Notes: a model not told the origin generated them from the letters alone. A stretch of 64,000 nucleotides of DNA from Rhodospirillaceae bacterium (GCA_028819475.1 JAPPLJ010000001.1:1-64000), one strand, 5' to 3'; counted from the stretch's first letter, positions 6,859 through 16,547 are shown. Program-made: numbers and translations.

Positions 6859-9207
6859 TTAAGCGTCTTCGGGTTCGACCGCCGGTTCGCCGGAAGCGTC
6901 TGTCTCTTCGGACGCCGCTTTCTTCCCGCCTTTGCCCTTCTTGCGCCCGGCCGGGCTCTTGAGGGCCTTGAAATCCAGCTTGCCGTCCTTGAGCGAGACC
7001 AGCACCGAGCCGCCCTTGGCGAGTTCGCCGAACAGCAGCTCCTCGGAGAGCGGCTTCTTGAGATGCTCCTGGATCTGGCGGGCCAGCGGCCGGGCGCCCA
7101 TCTTGGGATCGTAGCCCTTCTCGGCCAGCCAGCCGCGCGCGTCGTCGTCCAGCTCGATGGTCACGCCGCGGTCGGCGAGCTGCTCCTCGAGCTGCATGAC
7201 GAACTTGTCGACGACACGGCGGACAATCTCCGGCGGCAGGCTGGCGAAGCCGATGGTCGCATCGAGCCGGTTGCGGAATTCCGGCGAGAACATGCGGTCG
7301 ATGGCTTCCTTGTCGTCGCCTTCGCGCACGGTGCGGCCGAAGCCGATCGCCGCCTTCGCCAGGTCCATGGCGCCGGCGTTGGTCGTCATGATCAGGATGA
7401 CGTTGCGGAAATCGATCTGCTTGCCGTTGTGATCGGTCAGCTTGCCGTGATCCATGATCTGCAACAGCACGTTGAACAGGTCGGGATGCGCCTTCTCGAT
7501 CTCGTCGAGCAGCAGCACGGCATAGGGATTCTGGTCGATGGCGTCGGTCAGCAGGCCGCCCTGGTCGAAGCCGACATAGCCGGGAGGCGCGCCGATCAGC
7601 CGGGAGACGCTGTGGCGCTCCATATATTCCGACATGTCGAAGCGGACCAGTTCGACGCCGAGCGTCATGGCGAGCTGGCGCGCGACCTCGGTCTTGCCGA
7701 CGCCGGTCGGGCCGGAGAACAGGTAGTTGCCGATCGGCTTCTCCGGTTCGCGCAGCCCGGCGCGCGCCAGCTTGATCGCCGCAACCAGCGCGTCGATGGC
7801 CTTGTCCTGACCGAACACCATGCGCTTGAGATCGCGCTCCAGGTTGCGCAGCGTCTCCTTGTCGTCGCGCGAGACGTTCTTGGGCGGAATCCGCGCGATC
7901 TTGGCGACGACATCCTCGATATCGCGCACCGTGATCGATTTCTTGCGCTTCGACGGCGCCACCAGATTCTGCGCGGCGCCGACCTCGTCGATCACGTCGA
8001 TCGCCTTGTCGGGCAGCTTGCGGTCATGGATGTAGCGGGCCGACAGGTCGACCGCCGCCGTCAGCGCGTCGCTCGTGTAGCGGACGCTGTGATGCTCCTC
8101 GTAATAGGGCTTCAGGCCGCGCAGGATCTTGATCGAATCCTTGAGCGACGGTTCGTGGATGTCGATCTTCTGGAAGCGGCGGACGAGGGCGCGGTCCTTC
8201 TCGAAATAGTTGCGGAATTCCTTGTAGGTGGTCGATCCGATGCAGCGCAGCGTGCCGCTCTGCAGGGCCGGCTTGAGCAGGTTGGAGGCGTCCATCGAGC
8301 CGCCGCTGGTGGCGCCGGCGCCGATCACCGTGTGGATTTCGTCGATGAACAGGACGGCGCCCGGCGTGCTCTCCAGCTCCTTCAGCACCGCCTTGAGCCG
8401 CTCCTCGAAGTCGCCGCGATAACGGGTGCCGGCAAGCAATGCGCCCATGTCGAGGGCGTAGATCGTCGATTCGCCCAGCACCTCCGGCACCTCGCCGTTG
8501 ACGATCCGGCGCGCCAGGCCTTCGGCGATCGCCGTCTTGCCGACGCCCGGATCGCCGACATAGAGCGGGTTGTTCTTGGTCCGCCGGCACAGGATCTGGA
8601 CGGTGCGCTCGACCTCGGCCTCGCGGCCGATCAGCGGGTCGATCCGGCCGTCCTCCGCCTTGGCGTTGAGATCGACGCAATAGGCGGCCAGCGCCTCCGT
8701 CCCCTGCTTGACGACCGATTCGCCGCCGGCGTCATCGTCCGCGCCTTCGGGCGTCCGCGCCGCGTCCTCGCCCGGCACCTTGGCGATGCCGTGGGAGATG
8801 TAGTTGACGGCATCGAAGCGCGTCATGTCCTGCTCCTGCAGGAAATACACCGCGTGGGACTCGCGCTCGGCGAACATGGCGACGATGACGTTGGCGCCGG
8901 TCACCTCTTCGCGGCCCGACGACTGGACATGAATCGCGGCGCGCTGGAGGACGCGCTGGAAGCCGGCCGTCGGCTTGGCGTCTTCGTCCCGGTCCGTGAC
9001 CAGGCCGGTCAGTTCGGTGTCGACATAGTCCGAGACGTCGGCGCGCAGCTTGTCGACGTCGACATTGCAGGCGCGCAGGACCGAGAGCGCGTCCTGATCC
9101 TCGACCAGGGACAGCAGGAGATGCTCCAGCGTCGCAAACTCGTGGCTCCGCTCATTGGCGAGCGCCAGCGCACGGTGGAGGCTACGTTCCAGATTTGACG
9201 ACAGCAT
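6859..9207 (-). CDS. clpA: ATP-dependent Clp protease ATP-binding subunit ClpA
   Basis: A 782-residue AAA+ unfoldase that feeds substrates to ClpP, with ClpS steering N-degron substrates to it. It has a double Clp N-domain (1-145), AAA module 1 with Walker [12 protein letters not shown] (218-228) and Walker [10 protein letters not shown], and AAA module 2 with [11 protein letters not shown] and [14 protein letters not shown]-terminal D2-small domain ends in a low-complexity tail rich in Lys, Gly and Glu (KKGKGGKK...EPAVEPEDA). Length is close to the family norm. The gene is 32 bp downstream of clpS on the same strand, the usual clpS-clpA operon. Confidence 0.97.
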   Translation of the reverse strand: MLSSNLERSLHRALALANERSHEFATLEHLLLSLVEDQDALSVLRACNVDVDKLRADVSDYVDTELTGLVTDRDEDAKPTAGFQRVLQRAAIHVQSSGREEVTGANVIVAMFAERESHAVYFLQEQDMTRFDAVNYISHGIAKVPGEDAARTPEGADDDAGGESVVKQGTEALAAYCVDLNAKAEDGRIDPLIGREAEVERTVQILCRRTKNNPLYVGDPGVGKTAIAEGLARRIVNGEVPEVLGESTIYALDMGALLAGTRYRGDFEERLKAVLKELESTPGAVLFIDEIHTVIGAGATSGGSMDASNLLKPALQSGTLRCIGSTTYKEFRNYFEKDRALVRRFQKIDIHEPSLKDSIKILRGLKPYYEEHHSVRYTSDALTAAVDLSARYIHDRKLPDKAIDVIDEVGAAQNLVAPSKRKKSITVRDIEDVVAKIARIPPKNVSRDDKETLRNLERDLKRMVFGQDKAIDALVAAIKLARAGLREPEKPIGNYLFSGPTGVGKTEVARQLAMTLGVELVRFDMSEYMERHSVSRLIGAPPGYVGFDQGGLLTDAIDQNPYAVLLLDEIEKAHPDLFNVLLQIMDHGKLTDHNGKQIDFRNVILIMTTNAGAMDLAKAAIGFGRTVREGDDKEAIDRMFSPEFRNRLDATIGFASLPPEIVRRVVDKFVMQLEEQLADRGVTIELDDDARGWLAEKGYDPKMGARPLARQIQEHLKKPLSEELLFGELAKGGSVLVSLKDGKLDFKALKSPAGRKKGKGGKKAASEETDASGEPAVEPEDA

Positions 9208-9239
9208 CGCGCCTGTCCCTCAGCCCGTCCCTCAAGAGG

Positions 9240-9563
9240 TCATTCCTTTTCCAGGGTGCATTGCAGCGGATGCTGGTGCTTGCGCGCCAGTTCCATGGTC
9301 TGGTTCACCTTGGTTTCCGCGATTTCATAGGTGTAAACGCCGCAGACGCCGACGCCGCGCTGATGGACGTGAAGCATGATGCGGGTGGCCTCTTCCCGGC
9401 TCTTGCCGAAATAGCGCTCCAGCACATGGACGACGAATTCCATCGGCGTGTAGTCGTCGTTCAGCATCAGCACCTTGTAGAGCGCCGGCTTCTTCGTGCG
9501 CGTCTTCGACCGGACGATAACGCCGGTCTGACCGTCGTCGCCGTTACGATCCCTGTCACTCAT
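9240..9563 (-). CDS. clpS: ATP-dependent Clp protease adaptor ClpS
   Basis: A 107-residue adaptor that binds N-end-rule substrates and docks on the ClpA N-domain. The sequence has the classic [19 protein letters not shown] and a second half with [22 protein letters not shown], the fold that recognises hydrophobic N-terminal residues. The start at 9563 has no standard ribosome-binding site. Instead it is preceded by a chain of overlapping 5-codon frames (9560-9619), suggesting start by translational coupling or reinitiation. It is first in the operon with clpA. Confidence 0.96.
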   Translation of the reverse strand: MSDRDRNGDDGQTGVIVRSKTRTKKPALYKVLMLNDDYTPMEFVVHVLERYFGKSREEATRIMLHVHQRGVGVCGVYTYEIAETKVNQTMELARKHQHPLQCTLEKE

Positions 9564-9619
9564 TCAGGATCACTCATTCAGGATCACTCATATCGAGTCG
9601 CTCATTCCGGGTCGCTCAA
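9560..9619 (-). promoter_or_regulatory. Chain of overlapping mini-ORFs at the clpS start (14-bp tandem repeat)
   Basis: Reading leftwards, four consecutive frames of five codons plus stop each overlap the next by ATGA: 9619-9602 (TTG start, MSDPE), 9605-9588 (MSDSI), 9591-9574 (MSDPE) and 9577-9560 (MSDPE). The last stop overlaps the clpS ATG the same way. The DNA period is 14 bp and the repeat unit is a copy of the clpS start itself (ATGAGTGA...). Reinitiation or start-site multiplication is inferred. Confidence 0.7.
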
Positions 9620-9787
9620 TTCCGTCTCGTTCACGCCTGCTTCCCGGCGCCGGGTTTCCCTGTTGCCGCCGGCCGTCGCTCCGGCACTCTAAGGTAGGGA
9701 ATGATAGGGCAAAGCACAGTCTCCGGTGAAGATCGAATTTGATCCCGGGCGGCGGCGGGGCGCCGAATCCGGCCGGCAAAGGAATTT

Positions 9788-9816
9788 TTGACATCCGTTC
9801 AAGATACGTCTATGTT
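9788..9816 (+). promoter_or_regulatory. Sigma-70-type promoter for the penicillin-binding protein gene
   Basis: TTGACA (9788-9793), a 17-bp spacer, then TATGTT (9811-9816). The predicted transcript would start near 9823, giving a leader of about 247 nt before the ATG at 10070. No known riboswitch was recognised in the leader. Confidence 0.6.
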
Positions 9817-10069
9817 AGGATTTCTATCCGGTAGGCGACACAAGCCTGACGCAGGAACGGCCGACCGGTCGCGGCGGGATATTCCGCCGAAACCTGCGTA
9901 ATCGATGCGGAGTGCGGGGAGAGTAACCCTGCCGCGACGCTGCCAGGGGCGGCGGCCGGCAGACCGCGGACTGTTGCATGCGATCGGGAGCCGGAACAGC
10001 TTCATGGGTAAGACGGGCTTGACAGCCTCAATGCCGGCGTGCGGTCCGGATCCGCGCACCGGAGAGCGA

Positions 10070-11719
10070 ATGCGTTCTGCCGGGCGCGTTGCCGCAGCCA
10101 TCTGCCTTGCGGCCGGCCTTGCCGCGACAGCGGCGGTCGAACCGGCACGGGCCTACACGAAATCCTCGATCACGATCGATGCCCGCAGCGGCCTCGTGCT
10201 TCAGGCGCACAACGCGGACGCCAGCCACCCGCCCGCGTCGCTCAGCAAGCTGATGACGCTCTACCTGACCTTCGAAGCCATGTCGCGCGGCCGGTTCGGC
10301 TGGAATACGCGGGTGCGGATTTCCCGATACGCGGCGCGGAGGCAGCCGTCGAAGCTCTATCTGCGCACCGGGCAGCGCGTCCGGGTCCGCGACCTGGTCT
10401 ACGCGACGGCGATCAAATCGGCCAACGATGCCGCGGCGGCGCTGGCCGAGAAAATTGCCGGCAGCGAACGCCGGTTCGCCCGTCTCATGACGCAACGCGC
10501 GCGCCAGCTCGGCATGCGCCGCACCGTTTTCGGCACGGCCTCCGGCCTGCCCGCCCGCGGCCAGCGGACGACCGCGCGGGACATGGCGATCCTGGCCCGG
10601 TCCCTGGTCCACCACTATCCGCAATACGCAAAGGTCTTCTCGACCCGCTATTACCGGTTCGGCCGGCGCGGCTTCCGCAACACGAACCGGCTGCTTCAGT
10701 CCCATCCCCATGTCGAAGGAATGAAGACGGGCTACACCCGGCGCGCGCGCTACAATCTCGTGACCAGCGCCCGTAACGGGAACATCCATCTGATTACGGT
10801 CGTTCTGGGTGCGCGGACATCCAACCACCGCTACTGGAAGACCAAGCGCCTTCTCGCCGGCGGATGGCGCACGGCGCACAACACGACCTATCTGCGCAAG
10901 AGGCCGCGCGGCTACGTTCGCATCGCGATGCGCGGCAGCATCAAGGGCAAGCCGGCGGTCAGGACTGCACGCAAATCGGGCACGGCCAAACCGGGCGCCG
11001 CGCGCCGAAGCGGCCCGTCCCGGCAGGTCGCCGCGCTGCCGAAGAAACGCCCGGACAAGGCGCGGGTCGGCCTGTCGCTGACATCGTCGGCGGTGGCGGC
11101 GCCGCGCCCTGCCGCGGTCGCGCGGCCACCCCGCAGTTCAACGGTGCGCCGGCGCGTTGTTCATGGCGTCCAGGTCGGCGCGTACTACCGCCGGCATCAG
11201 GCGCGATCGGCGATCCGGCGGGCGAAACAGGCTCTGCCGCGCAGCTACCGGCGCCAGGCAAACGGCGCGATCGTCCGGTCGCGCGGACGCAAGCGCACCA
11301 TCTACCTCGCCCGGTTGATGGGCTTCGGCCTGCGCCAGGCGCAGCGCGCGTGCCGGACGGTGCATCGGCGCGGCATCGATTGCGTGCCGGTCTCCGTCAG
11401 GATAGCCGCCGCCAAACCCAAACCGAAGGCCGTCACCGCCCGCCGGAGCAAGTCCAAGTCGCGGTTCGGCATCCAGGTCGGCGCCTTTACCGAGTACCGG
11501 CGGGCTCGGCGCGGCCTCACCCAGGCGCAGAAGGTTCTGCCCAATCGCCTGGCCCGCGGAACCGGCGCCCATATCCAGGCCCGGCGCAACCGGTCGAACC
11601 GGGCGATCTACCGGGCCCGGATCACCGGCCTCTCCTTCAGCCAGGCCCGCGAAGCCTGCTCGATTCTCAAGCGGCGCAGCCTCAACTGCATGGCGTTCAA
11701 GCTTCCGGCGCGCGGCTGA
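10070..11719 (+). CDS. D-alanyl-D-alanine carboxypeptidase with two SPOR-like domains
   Basis: A 549-residue periplasmic enzyme that trims the terminal D-Ala from peptidoglycan stem peptides. A signal peptide (1-28, cleaved after PARA) precedes an S11 penicillin-binding domain with SLSK (57-60, nucleophile Ser57), SAN (117-119) and KTG (219-221). After a basic low-complexity linker come two repeats of about 80 residues, starting HGVQVGAYYRRHQA and RFGIQVGAFTEYRRA, that resemble SPOR domains, which bind denuded septal glycan. The protein is unusually rich in arginine. The ATG at 10070 is preceded by GGAGAG; upstream in-frame codons lack a signal peptide and are rejected. The 3' end overlaps the convergent next gene by 23 bp. 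Confidence 0.88.
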   Translation: MRSAGRVAAAICLAAGLAATAAVEPARAYTKSSITIDARSGLVLQAHNADASHPPASLSKLMTLYLTFEAMSRGRFGWNTRVRISRYAARRQPSKLYLRTGQRVRVRDLVYATAIKSANDAAAALAEKIAGSERRFARLMTQRARQLGMRRTVFGTASGLPARGQRTTARDMAILARSLVHHYPQYAKVFSTRYYRFGRRGFRNTNRLLQSHPHVEGMKTGYTRRARYNLVTSARNGNIHLITVVLGARTSNHRYWKTKRLLAGGWRTAHNTTYLRKRPRGYVRIAMRGSIKGKPAVRTARKSGTAKPGAARRSGPSRQVAALPKKRPDKARVGLSLTSSAVAAPRPAAVARPPRSSTVRRRVVHGVQVGAYYRRHQARSAIRRAKQALPRSYRRQANGAIVRSRGRKRTIYLARLMGFGLRQAQRACRTVHRRGIDCVPVSVRIAAAKPKPKAVTARRSKSKSRFGIQVGAFTEYRRARRGLTQAQKVLPNRLARGTGAHIQARRNRSNRAIYRARITGLSFSQAREACSILKRRSLNCMAFKLPARG

Positions 11720-12191
11720 GACGGCCGAGCCAGACCCGGCGGTACCGGCGGAGATCGGCCGGGGCAGCCGCCGCCATCGCCGCCGCCGCGGCGGCCAGAA
11801 ACCCCGGCTTCCAATGGCGTTGCCAGGCTTCGAAACGCCATGTGCCCGCTTCGACCGGCAGGGCCGCGCCGGCGATACAGACCCACGCCGCCGCGCTTCG
11901 GGCATCGGCGACCCCGAGCGGCTTCAGGGCGACGCTGTAAAGCGAGCCGTCATCTTCGAAAAAGCTGACCCGGGCGGCGGCATCGAGGGAAACCCCGCGC
12001 ACCAGCACGCCCGGCGTCACGGCGCCCGGCTGCGCCACGGCGGCCGGAAAGCGCCCGCGTTCGACCGGCGCGCAGCGATAGCCCTCCAGGGTCGCCGGTT
12101 CCGCCGCTCCGGCGGAGGCGTCCGGACCGAGCACAATCTGCCGGACTTCGGCGTCGCGCAGGGTGCCGTAGAAGAAGAAATCGACCGCCAC
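11697..12191 (-). CDS. Gamma-glutamylcyclotransferase-like (AIG2/GGCT) protein
   Basis: A 164-residue protein opening with FFFYGTLRD, the nucleotide-like loop of the GGCT/AIG2 fold. It also has PGVLVRGVSLDAAARVSFFEDDGSLY, where the acidic pair supplies the expected catalytic Glu region. The family cleaves gamma-glutamyl amides or cyclises them; the exact substrate is not predictable. It lies 7 bp downstream of ugd on the same strand and may be cotranscribed. Confidence 0.75.
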   Translation of the reverse strand: MAVDFFFYGTLRDAEVRQIVLGPDASAGAAEPATLEGYRCAPVERGRFPAAVAQPGAVTPGVLVRGVSLDAAARVSFFEDDGSLYSVALKPLGVADARSAAAWVCIAGAALPVEAGTWRFEAWQRHWKPGFLAAAAAAMAAAAPADLRRYRRVWLGRLSRAPEA

Positions 12192-12198
12192 GGCGCGC

Positions 12199-13521
12199 TC
12201 AACCGGTCATCGCCTCCAGCGGCCGGCCGATGGAGGCGTAGCGGAAGCCGGCCTCGGCCATTTCCCGCGGATGGTAGATATTACGGAAATCGACGAAGAC
12301 CGGCGCCTTCATCAGGGCCTTGACCCGGTCCAGATCGAGATTCCGGAACTGGTTCCATTCCGTGAGGATCACCACCGCATCGGCGTCGATCAGGGCGTCG
12401 TAGGCGTCGTCGCACCAGGTCACGTCCGGAAGCAGCGGGCCGGCCTCCGCCATACCCTCCGGATCGTAGGCGCGGAGGTTCGCGCCGGCGGCCTGCAGCA
12501 TGGGAACGATATCCAGGCTCGGGCTCTCCCGCATATCGTCGGTGTTCGGTTTGAAGGTGACGCCGAGTATCGCGACGGTCCGGCCCTTCACCTCGCCGCC
12601 GCAGGCGTCGATCACACGCTGCGCCATCGCGCGCTTGCGCGCGGCGTTGATGTCGGCCACCGCCTCGACAATGCGCAGCGGCGCCTCCCTGTCCCGGGCG
12701 GTTCTGATCAGGGCGAGCGAGTCCTTCGGAAAGCAGGATCCGCCGTAACCCGGGCCGGGATGGAGGAACTTCGGGCCGATCCGCCCGTCCAGCCCGATAC
12801 CGCGCGCGACCTGGTGGACGTCGGCGCCGACCTTTTCGCACAGGTCGGCGATTTCGTTGATGAAGGTGATCTTGGTCGCCAGGAACGCATTGGCCGCATA
12901 CTTGATCAATTCGGACGTTTCGCGGCGCGTGAACAGGATGGGGGTCTCGATCAGGTAGAGCGGCCGGTACAGTCTGCGCATGACATCGCGCGCGCGCAGG
13001 CTGCCGGTGCCGATCACGACCCGGTCGGGCCGCATGAAGTCGGCGATCGCCGAGCCTTCGCGCAGAAATTCCGGGTTGGACGCAACGTCGAACTCGGCAG
13101 CCGGATTGACCTCGCGGATGATCGCCTCGATCTCGCGGCCGGTGCCGACCGGCACCGTCGACTTGGTGACGACGACAGTATAGCCGCGGATCGCCCCGGC
13201 GATCTCCCGGGCGGCATCGTGGACATAGCTGAGGTCGGCGTGGCCGTCGCCGCGCCGCGACGGCGTCCCGACGGCAATGAAGACCGCCTCGGCCCCGGCG
13301 ACGGCTTCTTCGAGATCGGTCCCGAAACGCAGGCGGCCGGCTTCGACGTTGCGGGCGACCAGATCCTCCAGACCGGGTTCGTATATCGGCAGACCGCCGT
13401 TGCGCAGCGTTGCGATCCTGGAGGCGTCCTTGTCGATGCAGACGACATCGGTTCCGAACTCGGAAAAGCCCGCAGCGGAAACGAGGCCGACATAACCGGC
13501 TCCGATCATGGCGATTTTCAT
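12199..13521 (-). CDS. ugd: UDP-glucose 6-dehydrogenase
   Basis: A 440-residue NAD-dependent enzyme oxidising UDP-glucose to UDP-glucuronate for surface polysaccharides. It has an N-terminal Rossmann fold (IGAGYVGLVSAAGF, residues 5-18), the central dimerisation domain, and the catalytic cysteine in GYGGSCFPKDS (about residue 262). The C-terminal UDP-binding domain includes GVTFKPNTDDMRESPS. The ATG at 13521 overlaps the galU stop by 4 bp, so the two are translationally coupled. Longer upstream frames are shadows of galU. Confidence 0.95.
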   Translation of the reverse strand: MKIAMIGAGYVGLVSAAGFSEFGTDVVCIDKDASRIATLRNGGLPIYEPGLEDLVARNVEAGRLRFGTDLEEAVAGAEAVFIAVGTPSRRGDGHADLSYVHDAAREIAGAIRGYTVVVTKSTVPVGTGREIEAIIREVNPAAEFDVASNPEFLREGSAIADFMRPDRVVIGTGSLRARDVMRRLYRPLYLIETPILFTRRETSELIKYAANAFLATKITFINEIADLCEKVGADVHQVARGIGLDGRIGPKFLHPGPGYGGSCFPKDSLALIRTARDREAPLRIVEAVADINAARKRAMAQRVIDACGGEVKGRTVAILGVTFKPNTDDMRESPSLDIVPMLQAAGANLRAYDPEGMAEAGPLLPDVTWCDDAYDALIDADAVVILTEWNQFRNLDLDRVKALMKAPVFVDFRNIYHPREMAEAGFRYASIGRPLEAMTG

Positions 13522-14432
13522 TCGGCGCCTCCGATCCGGTTGCGGCGGCCGGCCGTCTCCAGCAAGGCCCGCAGCTTGTCGCCGATGCCGTCGAAATCCG
13601 GCCGGTCCAGCGCGAAGGCGACATTCGCCATCAGCCAGCCCTGACGGTCGCCGCAGTCGAAACGCACGCCCTCGAAACGGAAGCCCGAAACCGGCTGGCG
13701 GCCGATCAGGGCGGCGATGGCGTCGGTCAGCTGAATTTCGCCGCCCGCGCCCGGCACGACGCCGTCCAGCGCGGCGAAAATCTCGGGCTGTAAAATATAA
13801 CGGCCGACGACCGCCAGGGTCGACGGGGCCTCCGCCGGCGGCGGTTTTTCGACCAGTCCCCGGACATCCGCCAGTCCGCCCGGCACCATTTCTCCGGCGC
13901 CGACATCGAGAATGCCGTAGCGGTCCGTCCGGTCCGGCGGGATGGTTTCCGCCGCCAGCAGGTTGCCCCCGGTTTCGCGATAACGCCCGAACAATTGTGC
14001 AAGACACCCCGGTTCGGCCTGCACGAGGTCATCCGGCAGCAGCACGGCAAACGGTTCGTCGCCGACATGCTGCCGCGCGCACCGGACGGCATGGCCAAGC
14101 CCGAGCGGTTCCGGCTGGTTCGCAAACTCAAACTGAACGCCTTCCGGCACGATTGCGGCCAACCGGTCGCGTTCCGCGATCTTGCCCCGGGAATCCAGCG
14201 TTTTTTCGAGTTCGGTATCCGGGCGGTAGTGGCGCCTGAGCGCCGCGTCACGCCCCGAGGTAACGAAAATCATGCGGGTCACGCCCGCCTCCGCCGCCTC
14301 GGCCACGGCATAGTCGATCAGCGGCCGGTCGACGACCGGCAGCAATTCCTTGGGCACGGCCCTGGTCGCAGGGAGGAAGCGCGTTCCCAGGCCGGCAACG
14401 GGAAAGACGGCTTTGCGGATCGGTTTCGGCAT
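13518..14432 (-). CDS. galU: UTP-glucose-1-phosphate uridylyltransferase
   Basis: A 304-residue nucleotidyltransferase making UDP-glucose from UTP and glucose-1-phosphate, the substrate of the downstream Ugd. Key segments are AVFPVAGLGTRFLPATRAVPKE (residues ~8-29), the UTP-binding loop LLPDDLV and VEKPPP. Length is normal. The ATG at 14432 is the start at which family homology begins; an upstream in-frame extension to 14657 is rejected. About 160 bp upstream shows no gene. Confidence 0.95.
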   Translation of the reverse strand: MPKPIRKAVFPVAGLGTRFLPATRAVPKELLPVVDRPLIDYAVAEAAEAGVTRMIFVTSGRDAALRRHYRPDTELEKTLDSRGKIAERDRLAAIVPEGVQFEFANQPEPLGLGHAVRCARQHVGDEPFAVLLPDDLVQAEPGCLAQLFGRYRETGGNLLAAETIPPDRTDRYGILDVGAGEMVPGGLADVRGLVEKPPPAEAPSTLAVVGRYILQPEIFAALDGVVPGAGGEIQLTDAIAALIGRQPVSGFRFEGVRFDCGDRQGWLMANVAFALDRPDFDGIGDKLRALLETAGRRNRIGGAE

Positions 14433-14592
14433 GGGCGGGATCGGAGCTTGATTGCGGCTGCGCGGGTCCGGCCGGCCCGTAAGCGCGGGGAAGCGCGGCG
14501 TTTGCAGCACGAAACCCGTTGCGTGACCACGCGCCAAAATGCGCGCCCCCGCCGGTTCCGCAGCCGGTTTTGCCGCCGCCTCCGGTGCGCGG

Positions 14593-15267
14593 TCACTCGC
14601 CGAGCAGGACTTCCCTGGCCTGGTTGAGCTTGGCGGCCAGCCAGTCCGAACCGCCATGGTCCGGATGGTGCTTGCGCATCAGGTCGCGATGGGCCCGCCG
14701 GATATCGTCGTCGGTGGCGGTCTCGTCCAGACCCAGGACCGACAACGCCTCGGCCCGGTCCATGGGGCCGGAGGCGCCCTGGCCGGCGCGGTGGATATTG
14801 CGCCATTCCGGCCACATCCGGTCGAGATAGGCCTCGATGAGCCGGGCGGACTGGGCGTCGTCGCGGGCGCATTCGGCCAGCAGGACCATCAGGTCGTCCC
14901 GGTCGAGCGATTCGACCCGGGAACCGGCATAGCTGCCGGCGAGCACGTCGCCGGTGATGCCGCCGGTCGAGTGATCGAGCTGCAATTTGAGCCAGGGCGT
15001 TTCGACCTCGGAGACGCCCTTTTCCGGCTTCCTGAAATTCCACGGCATCGAGCCGCCCATCAGGTAAATGACCAGGGCAGCGCCGAGGCCGAGCACGCCC
15101 CACAGCAGTTTGCCGGTAAGCAGGCCGAACAGGCCGAAAAGCGCAGCGCAGGCGATGGCAATGCCGCGCAGCAGCCGGACGATCTGTCCGACGCTCGCCT
15201 GGGGCAGCGAGAACAGCAGAAGAATGGCCGCCGCGATCAGGGCGACGCCGAGCAGGAACCAGCCCAT
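14593..15267 (-). CDS. Membrane-anchored DnaJ-domain protein
   Basis: A 224-residue protein. Three hydrophobic segments lie in the first 70 residues (about 3-21, 32-50, 54-70), then a middle helical region. A C-terminal J-domain-like segment carries the HPD motif in RKHHPDHGGSDWLAAKLNQARE. The layout resembles TerB/DjlA- or Tim14-like anchored co-chaperones that would stimulate DnaK at the inner membrane. It starts immediately after the stop of the VWA-protein gene with no gap, so the two are probably one operon and may act together. Confidence 0.8.
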   Translation of the reverse strand: MGWFLLGVALIAAAILLLFSLPQASVGQIVRLLRGIAIACAALFGLFGLLTGKLLWGVLGLGAALVIYLMGGSMPWNFRKPEKGVSEVETPWLKLQLDHSTGGITGDVLAGSYAGSRVESLDRDDLMVLLAECARDDAQSARLIEAYLDRMWPEWRNIHRAGQGASGPMDRAEALSVLGLDETATDDDIRRAHRDLMRKHHPDHGGSDWLAAKLNQAREVLLGE

Positions 15268-15993
15268 CTATCCGCCGCTGCCGCCGATCTGACGGGTGAT
15301 CTGCAGCACCGGACCGCTGCGGCCGGCGGAATAGTCTTCCAGCGCCGGCCGCCCGCCTGCGGCATAGACGGCGACCGCGGCAAGCAGCTCGCGCAACTGT
15401 TTGGCGCTTCCGGCATCAAAGCGGCAGCAGGCGCCGCCCGTGAGGCGCGCGAATTGGCGGAAGGCGAGCGTCGCGTCCGGATTGTCCCCTTCCTGGAACA
15501 GGAACGCCTTGGTGCCCATCAGGCCGAGCCGGCCGGCCAGATCGCAGACCGGATCGATCGCTTCCTCGAAAGCGTCGCCGACGATGATGAGCGCACCGAC
15601 CGCCTGGGATTCGGCCTCCTTGATCGCGTGTCTGAACACCCGGCCGATCTGGGTCCGCCCGCCCAGGCAGCGCACCTTGACCATCCGGTCGACGAGGTCG
15701 CGGGACGAGGTCAGCCACTGCGTCGCCCGGCATTCGCCGATGCCGCGGTAGAAGACGAGCTGGACCTCCAGGCCGCCCAAAGAATCGGTTTCGGCAAACA
15801 TTTCCGCCTGGATGTCGCAGGCGATGTCCCAGGTCGGTTCGCGGCTCGCCGTGGCGTCCATGGCGAAGATCAGCCGGCCGCGTCCGGCGCCGGCGGCCGG
15901 CGTCTGCGCCATCGATTGCAGGAAGGCGTCAACTTCGCTGGCCGTTTGGGAATCGGGCAGCACCCGGCTGCGCGGCGTGACGGACTTTCCCAT
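15268..15993 (-). CDS. VWA-domain protein, uncharacterised
   Basis: A 241-residue cytoplasmic protein with a von Willebrand A-like fold. LIFAMDATASREPTW (about 42-56) is a MIDAS-like strand in which the usual DxSxS appears as DATAS. GGRTQIGRVFRHA and GALIIVGDAFEE follow, giving the other metal-site positions. Such proteins usually act as metal-dependent binding adaptors. No signal peptide is seen. It lies directly upstream of the J-domain protein. Confidence 0.75.
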   Translation of the reverse strand: MGKSVTPRSRVLPDSQTASEVDAFLQSMAQTPAAGAGRGRLIFAMDATASREPTWDIACDIQAEMFAETDSLGGLEVQLVFYRGIGECRATQWLTSSRDLVDRMVKVRCLGGRTQIGRVFRHAIKEAESQAVGALIIVGDAFEEAIDPVCDLAGRLGLMGTKAFLFQEGDNPDATLAFRQFARLTGGACCRFDAGSAKQLRELLAAVAVYAAGGRPALEDYSAGRSGPVLQITRQIGGSGG

Positions 15994-16092
15994 GATCGAT
16001 CCGCTGATCTGCTGCGTTTCGTAGATAGGAGTCGGCCAATCCCGCGTCCAGTCTCGCCGCCCGATTGCGGGATCCCGCCCCGCGCCCCCCGG

Positions 16093-16389
16093 CTAGTAGC
16101 GCTGCCGCCGGACCAGACGCAGCACGACAATCAGCAACACGGCGCCGAGAAAGGCGGCAAACAGGTGTCCGATCGGCAGCGGGCCGATCTGGTACCCCTC
16201 GATGCGAATGTCGAACTGGCGGAACAGCACGATGCCGATGAAGGAGCCGGCCACGCCGACGATCATCGTGCCGACGATGCTCAGGGCCCGGACGCGCAAC
16301 AGGGCGGCGGCGAGCCAGCCCGCGAACCCGCCGACAATAACGATGACCAGAATCTGGTCGACACTGCCGATCAAACGCACCATCTCCAA
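16093..16389 (-). CDS. GlsB/YeaQ/YmgE-type small membrane protein
   Basis: A 98-residue, very hydrophobic protein with three membrane segments (about 12-31, 37-56, 70-93). The glycine-rich GTMIVGVAGSFIGIVLF is typical of the transglycosylase-associated/YeaQ stress protein family. Function is unproven; the family is often induced by stress. It stands alone between the VWA gene and the divergent dehydrogenase. Confidence 0.8.
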   Translation of the reverse strand: MEMVRLIGSVDQILVIVIVGGFAGWLAAALLRVRALSIVGTMIVGVAGSFIGIVLFRQFDIRIEGYQIGPLPIGHLFAAFLGAVLLIVVLRLVRRQRY

Positions 16390-16547
16390 GGCATGAGAAG
16401 CAGCACCGTGGCGAAAAGGACCCGTTTCCGGCGCCGGACCGGCCCGCCGCCGGTTCGGGAACGGCGGCTAGCATGGCCGGACCGACATGGCTACAGGGCA
16501 CCGCGCCGCCGGACATTTTTGGCGCGGAAGCCCGTTCGACCCGACCG

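Noticed and set aside
6766-9198. 810-codon rightward open frame opposite clpA
   Set aside because: It mirrors a well-conserved ClpA gene; its translation is Arg/Leu/Asp/Val-rich without domains, as expected of an antisense frame at high GC.
12271-13644. 457-codon rightward frame opposite ugd
   Set aside because: Antisense to a clear UDP-glucose dehydrogenase; composition is that of a shadow frame.
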